A stretch of 64,000 nucleotides of DNA from NCBI GenBank assembly GCA_045837725.1, contig JBEWZL010000036.1, positions 124,001-188,000 of the forward strand, in the 5' to 3' direction. A model generated the notes under the pieces. That model had not been told where the DNA came from. It worked only from the letters and a program-made list of their open reading frames with translations, and made no database searches. This document shows positions 12,798 through 25,306 of the stretch, piece after piece. The DNA is from Vermamoeba vermiformis (Eukaryota; Tubulinea; Echinamoebida). A program made the position numbers and the translations under genes. Positions within the stretch are counted from its first letter, which is position 1, and the number at the start of each line of letters is the position of its first letter.

Positions 12798-12922
12798 GGT
12801 GGTTATATTGAGTCGTTTGTATTTAACAATATCGACGCGGTCTATTACACCAGAAAATTAGGCGAGCCAAAAATAGAAAATTTTTCAGGTTCTTTGGAAC
12901 TGATAATTTACATTTGACAAAT

Positions 12923-15900
12923 TTAATACAATTGTTTTTGACGCTTAATCTTTTGTTTTTTCCATTCGGGCACTTTCTGTTATTTAAACCAAGTTAGATC
13001 CAACCACAACAATAAATATAATTTAACTTACCGCGAACTCTTCACGACTCATGCCCAACACTTCCTCGAATTCATCGTCTTCCAAATAATTCTCCAAGTT
13101 AGCAACGTCAATGCCAGCAGGGAACTGTCGGTCCACGAGTTCTTGATAAGTGTATTTTCTGTTGTATTGAGCCAGGTACTCGGTCACTGAGCCCAGACCA
13201 TCCTCATCGTGACTCGGCACAGGCGACCAAGCCACAAAGTGCTGTGTGAAGCATCGTGGCTCTTTGCCCTTGCCTCCCTTTAAGTGCAAGACCACTTCTG
13301 AAGCATCGCCTGGTCGCTTGTCGACCGCTTTTATCTTCTCAAAGTAAGCAACTACAATGCATGTGATTAGTATAAATATCAAGTAGGCGATGACTACTAA
13401 TAGTGTATATGATATGAGACTTGCCTGCAAACTCCATGCTGAGTTTCAGTTCGGTGAAGTCATGCGAGCTCTCGTGTTGCCAAACATAGATACGATGATA
13501 AGTGTCCAATACAAAGCAGTCATTTCGCTCTAAATCGTCTTGACAGAACGGCCACACCTCATCGACTTGGAAATCTCCCGAGGCAATAGAACAGCGGAAC
13601 AATCGCGGAATTTGTCGTCGTTGGTAACCTTGCGGGTAACCCATACTCATAATCTTCGTGTCACTAGCAGTAGTCTCCAACAACTTCCAGAACTTGTCGG
13701 CGTGCTTAGACGACTTGCCACTCTCTTCAATCACGTGTGCATCGAGTTTCATGTGCTTGGCGAGGTGTTGCGCGTACTCGAACTCGTAGTCGTGCGACAA
13801 CTTGCCACGCCAAATGAAGAAGTACTTGCTGTTCAACAACACAAAGCACGAGGCACTGGTCAAGGCTCGAGCAGAGCAGTCAACTTCCACTGCGCGCACG
13901 TAGCCTGGTGCACTGCCACTCACTTCGAACAGCTTCGTTTCTATGGTATGACAGCGGTGAGAATTGTGGACTAAAATACAATCATATGGAATGGATTCTT
14001 ACCTTTTTTCTCAGCGGTTTCACGGCCTCGATGGATCAACAATTTGCCGTTAAATGCAGCTAAGAAATGTTTGGGCTCTTGATTCTGCACCACTCGAATT
14101 TCTTTGGCACTGCCTCCCGTTGCCGCTGCATAATAATATTAGCACTAATGGACAATCGGAAGTCAAATAAGTGAATGGTCTTACCTTTCTTCAACTCGTT
14201 GTCCATTTCCATGGTCAGCAAGGCAGAAGTACCACGATCCAAACTGGGCGAGTCTCGGCCTTGCCAGAAATAAATCAAATACGACTCCTTGTTTCGCCAC
14301 ATGTAGCTATAAACAGATGTGTAAATAATATGTATGTAAATAATATGTATGTATGAAAAGGACTGATGATTTTTGTTACCTGTATAAAATCAAGTACGAG
14401 TCGGCGGAATAAAATTGACCGTAATGAGATTTCGGGACCTCAACTTTGGTGAATTCTTCAACGCGCCAAATTTGTAATTTGCCTTCACCGTTGTCGATCA
14501 TGACTTCTTCCTTCAACGGGAAATCTTTGGACAATTTCTCCGCGATAATTTTGATTCGTTCAGATTCGCTGATGGTCGAATTCTTTTTGCCCGCAACGTT
14601 CTTGCCAGACGCGACTTGTTGAATTTGAATCGTGGCGCCAAAGCCCCAATTAGCAAACTTTTCACGGAACAAAACTGTTTCTGCATCGGGCAATTCGCGG
14701 CTGATGGGTGCAGTCCACACCTCTCGACTGGACTTGAGTTCTTGCGCCAACTTCAACGTGTGATTTCTGAGTGGCACTGCTGACTTGCGACCGCTGCAAA
14801 TACAAAATTTATCAATTTATTCTCAGAAAAGTAGTTCATGAAAAGAGAGACTTACCACCACACGAACAGCTCTGAAATGCAGTCCAATACATAGCACGAA
14901 TCTTCTTCCAAAATCTCTTTCTTAATCACGCCTGATGCGACTAAGACGGGTTCAATCTTGTTCTTGACTTGCACGACTTTGAACAGCTGAATGAACTGCG
15001 TGATCATCTTTTCGACCTCCAAGTCATCGCCTCCTTGTTCCTCTGTTAAAATTTCACCGCGAGTACCAATCAAGCGCCAGAACTCTTCAGCTTGCGAGCC
15101 TGAATCTGATGTACCTTGGTCCATCATGACATATCGGGCATTGCCTAAAAAGGAAAGTCAACAACCGGATCTTGGTCATGTATTTGAAGCATGAGTACTT
15201 ACCTCCTTTTTCTTTGCCCTTGATGTTCTTAAGCATATCAAGTGCTTTGCCCTTCTCAATACGATTGGACTTGCGACCGTTCCATTGGAACAAAATATCT
15301 TTGCCGTTATCGAGGATGAACACGTCACCTTCGTTCAGTGAATCACGAGCCATCTCAACTTGACGCACAAAGATTCTTTTGCGACCTTTGATGTGGATCA
15401 ATCTTGGCTGGCCTTTCTCACTCAACACGGGACCAGTTGACTTCAAGTTCTTGCGCTGGAACAACACTTGATCCGCACCAACACTGTACAACAAACTGTG
15501 AAAAAATCAAGTTAGTCTTAGATAGATTAAGCCCTGTGAGTAATATTACCCGTAGCCACCGACTTGAGCAGCAGCGGCGTTGTTTCGTTTAGGCTGTTCA
15601 TTTGCAGCAGCCTCTTCAGTCTTGTCACTCATCGATTGGCTGCTCGTGTCATTTCGCTGGTCACAGTGTTAGTATTAATCAACGAAATAACTTAATTGTA
15701 CTTACAGTGCGCATTGGGTTGCGCGTAGGTGCTCGACCAGGAGCAGCAATACGACGAGGATTGGCCAGTCTGGTCGTTGTTTTAGTGGCACCAAGTGACC
15801 CAATGTCCGCTGCACCTTCTTCAGGTTCTTCGCTGATCGTTTCAGTTGGCGTACGACCACGTGGTGAACCAGGCGCTTGATTGGGCTTGCTAATGAATGC

Positions 15901-18548
15901 ACTCAAGCGGTACTCGAGTGGCAAATCTTTCATCTTGTGTCTGCGCTTTCGACGCAAGACTTGTTCTTGGTTCTCCATAGCGTCTTCAAAGGGCTTCAAT
16001 CTTGCCTTCAAATCAACCGAGGGCAATGACTTGATCTCGGGCATGGCAGGGAACTCTTGACGAGGACTTGAGACCTTTGGTGGCGGTGCTTCGGGCTCTT
16101 CTTCCGATGAGAGGTCTGACACTTGTGACACTTCTGACATTTCCGAACGAGGACTCTCTGACCTAACGGATGACACGTCACTGTCAGCAACGGACACGTC
16201 CTCGCTCGTTGACATGCTGTCAAATTCATCGCCAGAATCTTCAGCAGCAGTGCCGGGAGGAGCAGGTTGAGTTTCAGGTTCTTCAGCAATCGTCTCAGGC
16301 ACATCAGTGGTCTTAGGACTCGGCTCTTCGTTCAAGTTGGACCGAGATCCACTTCGCTCGCGCGTGTAGAACTTGGCTTTGGCAGTGTCCCATGAGTCAT
16401 CCATCCAATCGTAGAACTGTTCCATGAACTCCCACGTCTCGGCACCGTCAATAGTCCAGTTGACATTGCGGTCAGTGCCGTGCGCAGCCAGTTCTTCGGC
16501 TTTGAGTGCAGCCCATGATTTACAGTTCATCGTGGCGTAGAGACCAATCCAGACGTACACATCTGAAATGGAGTCGAGTACGAAGCAGCTGACTGAATCT
16601 AACATTGTTTTGCTGAGTGGTTCGCCTTGCAGCACGACAATGTTCAAGCGGTCGTTCTCGTCTTCGCTGAATCGATACAACTTTGTTTGTGTCAATCGTT
16701 TCATCAAGTACTGATTGTCGGTCTCGGTCGCGTTCTTAATGTACGAGATCTTCTTTGGATTCGCAACACCAAAAGCTTTCCAAAAGTCCGTAGACAAACT
16801 CCTGCTGTACCTCTGTTTGCCTTCCAAGATGATAATATTGGCTCCAAATGCTTCCTCCGTCGTGATCTTTTGTGCAAAATAAATAGCTTTTTCTTTCTCG
16901 CGCTTGTCCGAGTTGTAACCGACCCACACAAACATCGAGTCAAAGTTGTCCAATAAGAACACATCGTCATCCGCGAGATTGGCCATTACACACGGCAACT
17001 TGTCCACGAGCACGATGTTCTGCACGCACTTGAATCGATAAAGTCTTCGCTTGTTCGCGGAAATAACAAAGTCGTTGGACGTGTCGGGTGAAGTAGTCGC
17101 GCTGCCCGGGGTAGTTTGACCCGATTTTTTGCCACTGTCGCTAGGCTTTGGCACGTTCAATATGGGCACTGTTTTAGTAGCCGGGACCTCTGGTGCATTG
17201 GTATTGTTTTGGTTGTTCTCGTCATCGCCCCACGAGCCCAAAACAGCTCGGCGGGGTGCCACTGTCACTTCAGTCGACGGCAATCTGAAGTGTCTCGTGC
17301 GTGGTTTTTTAGGCTGCCACGTCCTTTTGCCTTCTCTAGGTGGCTTGTTCGTGATATATTTGAAAAGTGATGCTGGATCCGGTTGTGAATAGATATTTTT
17401 GTCTTCGAAAAGATTTTCTGCCAGATCCAAAACAGCCAATCGTGTCAATTTTGTGATCGATGGTGGTAGTGTCATAAGCTGATTAGAGTTCAATCCAAGT
17501 TCCTGTTAGCATTGTACTGCGTTAGAATATGTTTTTTGCCATAAAAGGAAATTATTGTTACCTTTAAAGAACAACAGTTTCCAATCGTTGAAGGCAGTTC
17601 AAACATTTCATTATTGTCTAAATATAACTAATACATCGTTAATATATATAATACAACAATTCTTAACGAAAAATTGACTTACTTTTGACAGCGAGGTCAA
17701 TCTGCTGATAGTTTCAGGAATTTCAACAATTTCATTATTGGACAAATTCAATACTACTAAGTGCTCTAACATTCCTATTTCACTTGCAATCGTCTTCAAA
17801 TTATTCTGATGCAACAACAAATGTTGCAAGCCAGCCAATTGCGAAATAGTTGTCGGAATTTCATCGATGAGATTGTACGACAAATTGAGCATTGTTAACT
17901 GTTGCAGTAATTGTACTGTTGGACATATAGTCTTGATATTATTGTTTGATAAATTGAGTTCGCGCAAATTGAACAAATTTCCAAAAAGATCGTCCATTGT
18001 TGTAATGTAATTGTTCGACAGATCCAGCTGAAAATAACGAAATATTAGTACAATAAGAATAATATAACATATTTACTTAATTTTAATAATATTTACGAAT
18101 CTCCAATCGAGATTACGAGAAGATACCGCGGAAAAAAAGATTTTTGTAACGATGTAATGTGAGATGATTATAATAATATAAACATTCGTTATATAATATT
18201 ATAATGTGTTTAATTATTAATATTTACCTTTTGAAGCTGCTTGAGGAAAAATAACTCTTCATCGATGTGTTTCAACAAATTATTTGAAATTGATAGCTCG
18301 CGGATCTTGCTGATTGAAAATATTCCAACGAGAGAAGTCAGCTTATTATTATTTAAATTGACTATCTCCAAGTTTGAATATTTTGTCAGATCTTTTGTCA
18401 GCTCGGTAATATTTTTATCGCTGAGATCTATTTCTGTTTGATTGGGTTGATCTACATTATTGATATTGACATTATTATTATGACTAGGCTTATTAGGATC
18501 GTGTCCGTGGCCTTGTGGCGGCTGAGCTGTGCTGTCACCATTACCCAT
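12923..18548 (-). CDS. LRR-gelsolin-villin headpiece protein (flightless/villin-like)
   Basis: Actin-binding protein of about 1,590 residues in 13 exons, starting at 18548. After a short Gly/Asn-rich lead come roughly eight leucine-rich repeats (about 17400-18430; consensus LxxLxLxxNxI). A basic linker follows, then gelsolin-type repeats. I count seven, recognisable by cores such as CFVLDSISDVYVWIG, DVFILDNGKDILFQWNG, CYVLDCISELFVWW and CFVLDTYHRIYVWQH. A Ser/Glu-rich disordered linker (about 15900-16380) splits repeats two and three. The C-terminus is a complete villin headpiece, with YTYQELVDRQFPAGIDVANL about 13100-13165 and KVPEWKKQKIKRQKQLY in the final exon after 12980. LRR plus gelsolin repeats is the flightless-I layout; the added headpiece is the villin or supervillin feature. 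Likely severs, caps or bundles F-actin, probably Ca-regulated. Confidence 0.88.
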
Positions 18549-19015
18549 CTTGATCAAAAAAATTTATGAGTTAATAAGCGATGTAAATTATAAATTCGAG
18601 CAATTTCATATTTAATATTCGTTAATAAGTATGATTTAGCAATATGGCGCATTTAGCTAATTATATGAAATTTTTCAAACGGTTATTTTCCCGATCAGTC
18701 AAAAAAATTCAAATAAATGAGATTCTATTGCTTTATGTTATATTTTAATATATACCTTCGCCTATAATATATATTGTTCACCTCTAATTAGCAGACCATT
18801 AATGTATACAAAATTTAGACTTTGATAACGCGGATCAATTACACGCGCCACGAATTGGCACGAAGAGGTCCGCAAAATATGAATAGGGCTTGTTAAATAT
18901 ACAGCCTATTGAGGACTTTACTTGGTTGAGCAACAAAACACATTTCAGGCCAAATTTCATAGTTAAGTTTTTTTGGCCACGTGCTCGATCTCTCTTCAAA
19001 TCTTTTTTGGTTGCA
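18549..19015. promoter_or_regulatory. Divergent promoter region between two actin-related genes
   Basis: This 467-bp, very AT-rich stretch lies between the ATG at 18548 (minus) and the ATG at 19016 (plus). It should contain both promoters. No known site was recognised; it includes several TATATA-like runs near 18747-18776. Confidence 0.5.
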
Positions 19016-21492
19016 ATGAAGCACCACAACACCTTATATATTGTTATTGTATTTATATGTATATTTTTATTAATTAGTCATGTGGAAGCTGGATCAGATC
19101 CCGCTGAAAACAATTACAAATGGCCGTGGCGCACAGTTGTCACAGAAAAATATGTCGTGCCATCAATATGTAATATAGATCATAGTGGTAACGAAGAGGT
19201 GGCTATAATTGATAATGTAAGTAACCTTGGTGTAGATTTTTTTGGATTCGTTTGTGAATATTTGTAAGCTTAGTACTCTGCGTAATAAATAATGTTGCTA
19301 TCTTTAGGTCGATGAAGATATTAAAAGCAAATTATACGGCCTATTTGAGACCGTTTTAGAAATTAAAAGTGATTACAGCCCAACGGATCCAAAAATAATC
19401 GACACGTTAGCTTTTGTTTCTGTAAGTAGTGCTCAAATATATTAGTCATAAATTATTAACATTATTTTGCGATGTAACAGAGTGTTTTTTCGTTATTGAA
19501 CGAAAATACAACGCACGTGTCTCATTTTATCGCACAACAAATAGCAACGCAGTATTTGAAAGTAGAAGATGATATATATGTTAAATATGTGATATATAAT
19601 CATATGGACTATATTGAACGAATGTGCGGCTTTCTTGTCACGTTACAAGAACACATCCAAAACCCGCGCGAAAAAATTATTAGCAAGGCACGATTAGCAT
19701 CTGCTGAATGGCAACCTATTAATATAGTTATGGCTGGTGCAGGTCCTGTTGGATTAATGTCTGCCATAGAAGCCTATTCTCAAGGTAAAATAATCTTTTG
19801 GTTCGAGCTAAAGAAGATCTGACTAGTATTATAGGCGCAAATCCGGAGCTGTTCGAAAAGCGGAACAATTATACTAGGAACACGTGGTTTGATTTAGAAC
19901 CGTTGCCATGGTCAACAACCAAATTAAAATTAAACAAGTGGGGCATCCAGTTCCAAGATCTCGAGCGAGTCTTGCATGACGAGAATGAAGAGGACAGTAG
20001 CAATATTAGAGTCACTATGCGCACATTAACGCTCGAAAAATATTTGAGCAAAGTGGCTGCTATTTTAGGCATCAAAATTAATTTCGGATGGAAATTTATT
20101 TCTGTGTGCGATAACGATAGCGCGTTATTTGTACGCTCAAAAGAGACTCTGGAATCCGGTAAGACAATTTCTATGCACGATTCTTGTTAAAAAGCATTGC
20201 TAAGATTTTCCAATTTTTTTGTAGTGGATCAGCTCTGCAATCAAGTCAATGAAAAAATTGTTAAACAATCATTCAATGTGCTGCTTGGTAGTGAGGGCAC
20301 GCAAAGTAGAGTGCGACAATTAGCAGGCATTGAATGGACCGTCCAAAATACATTCGAGTTTGTACCGTTCAAAATGCCGCACGAACTAGTGCGATCAAAA
20401 CAGGCGCGAGTTGTTTCAGTGAACGATTTGCAGCAAGTATCCGCATTGGTCAATTTCAAACCAATCAACGGAGAATGTCCAAGGCTTAATCAAGGTACTT
20501 AAAAAAATCGGTGATTTTTCTGCCATCTCAAAAATGATTTTATTTTAGCAGTTTTTCCAGTAATTTTTCTAACTTGGTAATATCAGGTCAAAATCAAGAA
20601 CGATTGGACCCTTTATATCCCACGTTTGTGATACCAGGCGTGATTTCAGTATGGAAACGATTTTTCTCTGGTGACGCGTGTCAATTACAACTATTGTTCA
20701 ACAATTCTGTGGGCAGTCAAATCGTAGAACAGTTCAAAAGTCACGCTGCGAGTAAGTACCTTTGACACTTTGACATTTGACACGTGTCATTCGAAACACT
20801 TGTTGACACGATGATTTGTGTAGCAGATGACGAGGCCTATCCATGGTATTATATTCATCAAGTAGTCAACTTGCTGTTTGAAGAGCCAGTGACGTCAATT
20901 GACCAAGTCAAACAACTCATTGCTACAAAAAACAATGCGCAGCTTGGTCGAGAAGTTTTCAGCATTGAAGTTTTGCCTGTCAAAATCTACCGCGCATCAT
21001 CGACACTCCAAACCCTCACTAACAAGCACAACAATATTAAAATTCTCGGTATTGCAGGTGACGCGTCAGTAACGGCTCATTTTAGGTCAGTAGATCTAGC
21101 CATCGTTTTATCAATTTTATTAACAGTTTCATAGACTTGGCGTCGGTATTAATAACGCGTTCCTGGGCCTTCAAGAGTTCTCAGTTATGATGCGACAGTT
21201 GAGTATGTTAGGCGCGAACAAAATGGATGTGGATCATGCATCTGAGCTGACCAAGATCGTCACCGAAAAAGAGACCAGTAGCAATGAAAGATTGAGTAGA
21301 CTAGTACAATTTGAATTATCGACTATGTACTACGAGTCTTATTGCGATTTTGTCCTGTTCTTTGACGACAGCAAGGAAAATTATTGGGAGCGACAGTCGT
21401 TGCACAAACCGAACAGAAAAAAGAATATTTTTGTGCCAGTACTCGATTTGAAGCTGCAAGAGTGCTATGAAAAGGCAATAAAGACCTCCTAA
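19016..21492 (+). CDS. MICAL-like FAD monooxygenase with signal peptide
   Basis: Flavoprotein of about 664 residues. Exons: 19016-19216, 19308-19421, 19481-19784, 19835-20158, 20225-20494, 20587-20751, about 20827-21085, and 21135-21492. It starts with a hydrophobic signal sequence (about MKHHN to ISHVEA). The Rossmann motif MAGAGPVGLMSAIEA lies about 19731-19775. The next exon gives ANPELFEKRNNYTRNTWFDL, which resembles the MICAL strand-2 block VVVEKRxxFxRNN. A DG-like motif (LLGSEGTQSRVR) and the flavin GD motif (GIAGDASVTAHFRLGVGINN) follow, again like MICAL GDS...GxGIxxGF. MICALs oxidise F-actin methionines in the cytosol. Here the calponin-homology and LIM domains are absent and the signal peptide implies the secretory pathway, so the substrate is unknown. 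It is divergent from the gelsolin-like gene next door. Confidence 0.75.
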
Positions 21493-21728
21493 CTTAGCAA
21501 CGAAAAATAAGATTAACAACAAGGACTGGCAAAACTTTCTTGTCAGATCTGGTGCTGCTTCGTGCATTTTAATCTTTAATCCACTTGCTCTTATGTCGCA
21601 GCACACTGACGATCTTAATTTAGCGAGGAATCAAGGGTCATTTTACGAAAATGGAGCTGTTGCGCAATTACATTTTAATGAAAATGCAACAGGTGGACGA
21701 TTAACTAGTAGTAACAAATAAGAGGCCA

Positions 21729-22598
21729 ATGTTCAAAAACGTATTTCAAAAGGGTTTTATATCAGTATTCTTCTCGATGGGGTACGGCAACTTTATTATT
21801 GCATGATGTATTGCTTCTTTTGTGCTAATAAAATCTAATTTAAATTGCATTATTAGAAGCAAGCCTTTGCAGCTGTGGGAAAGCAAAAGTAAGCACAAAA
21901 ATGTAGAAGAAATATTTTTTTCAATTAAATTTAATAATCTGCCTTTGCAAATTGGACTATATTATTAAAATATGTATTTATAATAATTTTGCGAATTTTT
22001 AGATCAAGACGGAACCATCGAAGTTGTAACAGACGAGGAGATCGAGTCGAAAGTTTTGGAAATTAGCAACAGCAACATTAGTCAGACGTATATATCATGT
22101 CCACCTGATTTAAGAACACTAGGCATCAAATTGCCATATTTAGTTCTCGTTGTAAAGAACGTAAGTCCTATTAAGCACGATCGCCCCACTCTCAAACAGT
22201 TACTAATTGTTATTTAAGCTCAAAAAATATTTCTCATTCGAAATACATATACTAGATGATAAAGGCACCAAGAGGAGGTTCAGATGCTCGAATTATCAGG
22301 TAAACGGATCTGATAACTTTTTCTCCGTCGAATTTTCGAAATTAAATTATCATTAAAGGCTAAGCCGCGAGTCAAACCATATATATGCACCATGCCGCTA
22401 GTTATGGAAGATGGTTGGAATTATTTGCAATTAGATCTGGCTCACTGGGTCAAAACAGTCTACGGTACAAATTACGCCGAAACACAACGCATCGTAATCA
22501 ATGCTAATTGTTACCTACGGCGCGTGTACTTTGCAGAAAAAATAATGAATGAAGACGAGCTGCCACCTGAGATGCGGATTTACAAGCCGGTTCACTGA
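21729..22598 (+). CDS. CFAP20: CFAP20 / GTL3 family protein
   Basis: Very conserved small protein of cilia and centrioles, also linked to nuclear transcription factors in some organisms. Five exons: 21729-21781, 21857-21888, 22003-22160, 22219-22299 and 22359-22598. It begins [18 protein letters not shown] as the family does. It then shows [41 protein letters not shown] and [12 protein letters not shown] at the end, about 187 residues. All phases agree. About 240 bp separate it from the stop of the upstream flavoprotein. Confidence 0.95.
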
Positions 22599-22835
22599 AG
22601 TCAAATGTACCCCTTCAGATCCATGTAAATAATGTTAAGACTACTGCTGTGTGCTGAATATCTTCCTATTTTCTCAAAGATTCATTAATAGTCATGCTTC
22701 TAATGTCCTTCGGTAGGCTTCGAGAACTTTTTCTGAATTGCCTCCCCGATCCGAAAATTTTTGTCACGAACAAAACTGGGTGAGAAATTTATTGTAAACT
22801 CAACGATCAAGCCTGATCACCACACAGCCTTTATC

Positions 22836-24775
22836 ATGGATGTACGTAATAGCCAAACTTAAGGAAAAATCAGGCAGATCGCGACCGATCACGCCAAATA
22901 TTTTTATCATTTATTCATAATGCAGCGATTCTTCGTGCACTGACGTGAAATATTATATTATGATTTTAATAATTATAATATTTGTAGAATAATAACAACA
23001 AACCCGAAGGAGAGAATCCGATCATGGACCACGAAGAAGAAGAGGACGAGGAGGACGACGATGAAGCATATTTAGAAGAGGGCGATTATCAACAAGTCGT
23101 AGATATTGGTGATGAAGGTATTTAATTTCGATCAGTTGCGATCCATGTCACGAAAAACTAACTAAAATATTCAGAACTTCCTGATGAAGAGGAAGAACCT
23201 GAAGAGGGTGACGAAGAGCCTTTGAATCAACCTCCTACTGAAGATAATTCTATTAAGCAATTCCAAGGCCACACTGGTAAGTCTTGCGATCAAGATCGTT
23301 TTTAAAAAAATTGGAAAAATTCTGAATAACACCAATAAGGTATTAAAATATGCTAATTTGTTATACAATACAGATTCAGTATTTTGCGTGTCGTTCAATC
23401 ATGCCAAGCCCAATATGCTCGCGACTGGAGGCGGTGATGATGTTGCTATTATTTGGAACACTGAATCAAATGATCCCGTGCACACCTTGAAAGGTAATAT
23501 AATCAACGATAACAAAAATAATCAGAATTAGTTACTAATTATTATTTTCAGGTCACGCGGACTCGATTTCGCGATTGGAATTCAGCGTGGACGGAAAATT
23601 ATTGGCCACTGGTGGCATGGAAGGTGTTGTGAAGATTTGGGACGTTGAAACTGGCAATCACGTGGCCGACTTGGAAGGACCTGGCGACAGCATTGAGGTA
23701 CGTACTTTACGCGACATTTTATCACTTAGAATAATATGTATTAACTCGACCGATACTATGTAGTGCTTAGTGTGGCATCCTAAAGGCAATGTACTGCTCG
23801 CCGGATCAATGGACGGCACAGCATTTATGTGGCTGGCAGCTAAAGGCACCTACATGCAATCGTTCAGCGGTCACAAAGGACCCATCACCAGCGCTGTATT
23901 TGGAGCTGATGGCAAGAAATTGATTACAGGCTCAGAAGACGGCACCGTGAAGATTTGGAACCCGAAGACAGGTGTCGCTGAGACCACCATTTCTGGCCAC
24001 AACTTCCACGAGGGACCGATCAACAGACTCGCTATTCACCCGCACAACTTGAACTTGGTATGTACTCTATGCTTACTTACAATCGTATATGAGCTCGCAT
24101 TAACATTAATGTCACTAGCTCGCTACTGCTGGTCGAGATCATCTCGCGTGTGTCGTCAACTTGGTCTCAGGCAAATCACTCGGTGTATTGAAGGGTCACG
24201 AACACTCTGTGGAAGGTGTTGCTTTTGTTGCCAAGTAAGTCCTCGCACTAACACAGTTTCTTACACGCTTCATAGCTGCGTATCGTTTCTGTTGCTAATT
24301 ACTGTTATTCAGCTTGCCTTTGGCCGTTACAGGCTCCCTCGATAAAACAGCTAAAGTTTGGGACTTGGGCACGATGCAATGTCGTGTGAACTTGCCTCAC
24401 GATGTAAGTACCTCGTTGAGAAAGAACCACAAATCATTATGTGCCACCAGTCTTCCTTCGACCCGGAGCTAATACTAGTTGTATGTTAGGACTCTGTTAT
24501 TAAGGTCTTGTGCCACCCTAAAGAACCTATTGTGTTCACATGCAGTTTGGACTATCGAATCAGAGCGTGGGACGTAAGAACTGGTCAACAGATCGGCACT
24601 CCTTTCATGGGCCACAAAGACGCCCTGCTTGACTTTGACATCAATGCGTAAGTTACATGCTATTTAGGTTCTCTGTGAGCATATTTGTTAACATGGCACT
24701 TGTTTTAGTGATGGCACGCTGGTTGCATCCGCATCTGACGATAACACAGCTCGCTTGTACAGTTTTAACCTTTAA
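22836..24775 (+). CDS. AAMP: WD40-repeat protein, AAMP-like
   Basis: Angio-associated migratory cell protein family, a cytosolic WD40 propeller. Ten exons: 22836-22841, 22988-23117, 23175-23276, 23374-23493, 23552-23697, 23764-24057, 24119-24234, 24313-24403, 24490-24647 and 24709-24775. The first exon is only ATG-GAT, so the start is less certain; another in-frame ATG lies at 23024. An acidic N-terminus (EEEEDEEDDDEAYLEEGDYQ) is followed by WD repeats with GH...WD/WN spacing (DDVAIIWNTES, EGVVKIWDVETG, DGTVKIWNPKTG, DKTAKVWDLG). The yeast counterpart Sqt1 chaperones ribosomal protein Rpl10; whether this protein does the same is inference. Confidence 0.88.
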
Positions 24776-25306
24776 ACAATAAAATAATGCGTAATAACCC
24801 GTCGTAGTTATGTTATCATTCGTTAGAGAACTGTACCGGTTCTGCGATCGAAGTTGTTTCAGTGGTATTTCCCCAGCCCAAAGGTAAACTCTGGAAGTGC
24901 TCAAGCGTTAATTTTGGTGTTTAGGGATATTGTAGAGTTCCCGAGAATGGATTCCCTGTTGGAAGTTAAGAGAGTCCATTGGTCCTCTTGCTTGGTTAAG
25001 TGTGGAAATGTATGTTTGGCAGCAAGTGTGGGAGGGGGGAGTAGAGGTCCTCTAACAGCAGAACTGCGATCATGGAAGGAATGTTGAGAGAGGGGAGGAA
25101 GAGGGGGGGGAGGAGTGCGGGCGAGTGAGCGGGGCTGAGTGGGGAGTGGGGGGGAGGGAGAGTGGGGGGGGGGGGGAGGGGGGGGTGGGAGGAGATCAAC
25201 AGAAGCCATCCAACAGAAATGCCAAAAAAAATGGGCAAAGCAGATCGCTGATTTTGTTGTTGACTTTCGTTTAGAATACACAACAGAACCTCAACACATA
25301 TTAAAC
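24776..25306. promoter_or_regulatory. Intergenic region upstream of p23
   Basis: This 531-bp gene-free stretch holds an AATAAA just after the WD40 stop (24779), then the promoter of the p23 gene. Its main feature is a strongly G-rich tract on the plus strand at 25085-25195, listed separately. Long open frames on the opposite strand here are produced by that biased composition. Confidence 0.6.
25085..25195 (+). repeat. G-rich low-complexity tract, G-quadruplex candidate
   Basis: Almost only G and A on the plus strand, with many runs of three or more G, including runs of about 14 and 9. It ends about 110 bp before the p23 ATG. A smaller run (gggagggggggag) lies at about 25029-25041. No other tract like it occurs in the window, which is otherwise AT-rich between genes. 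Confidence 0.85.
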
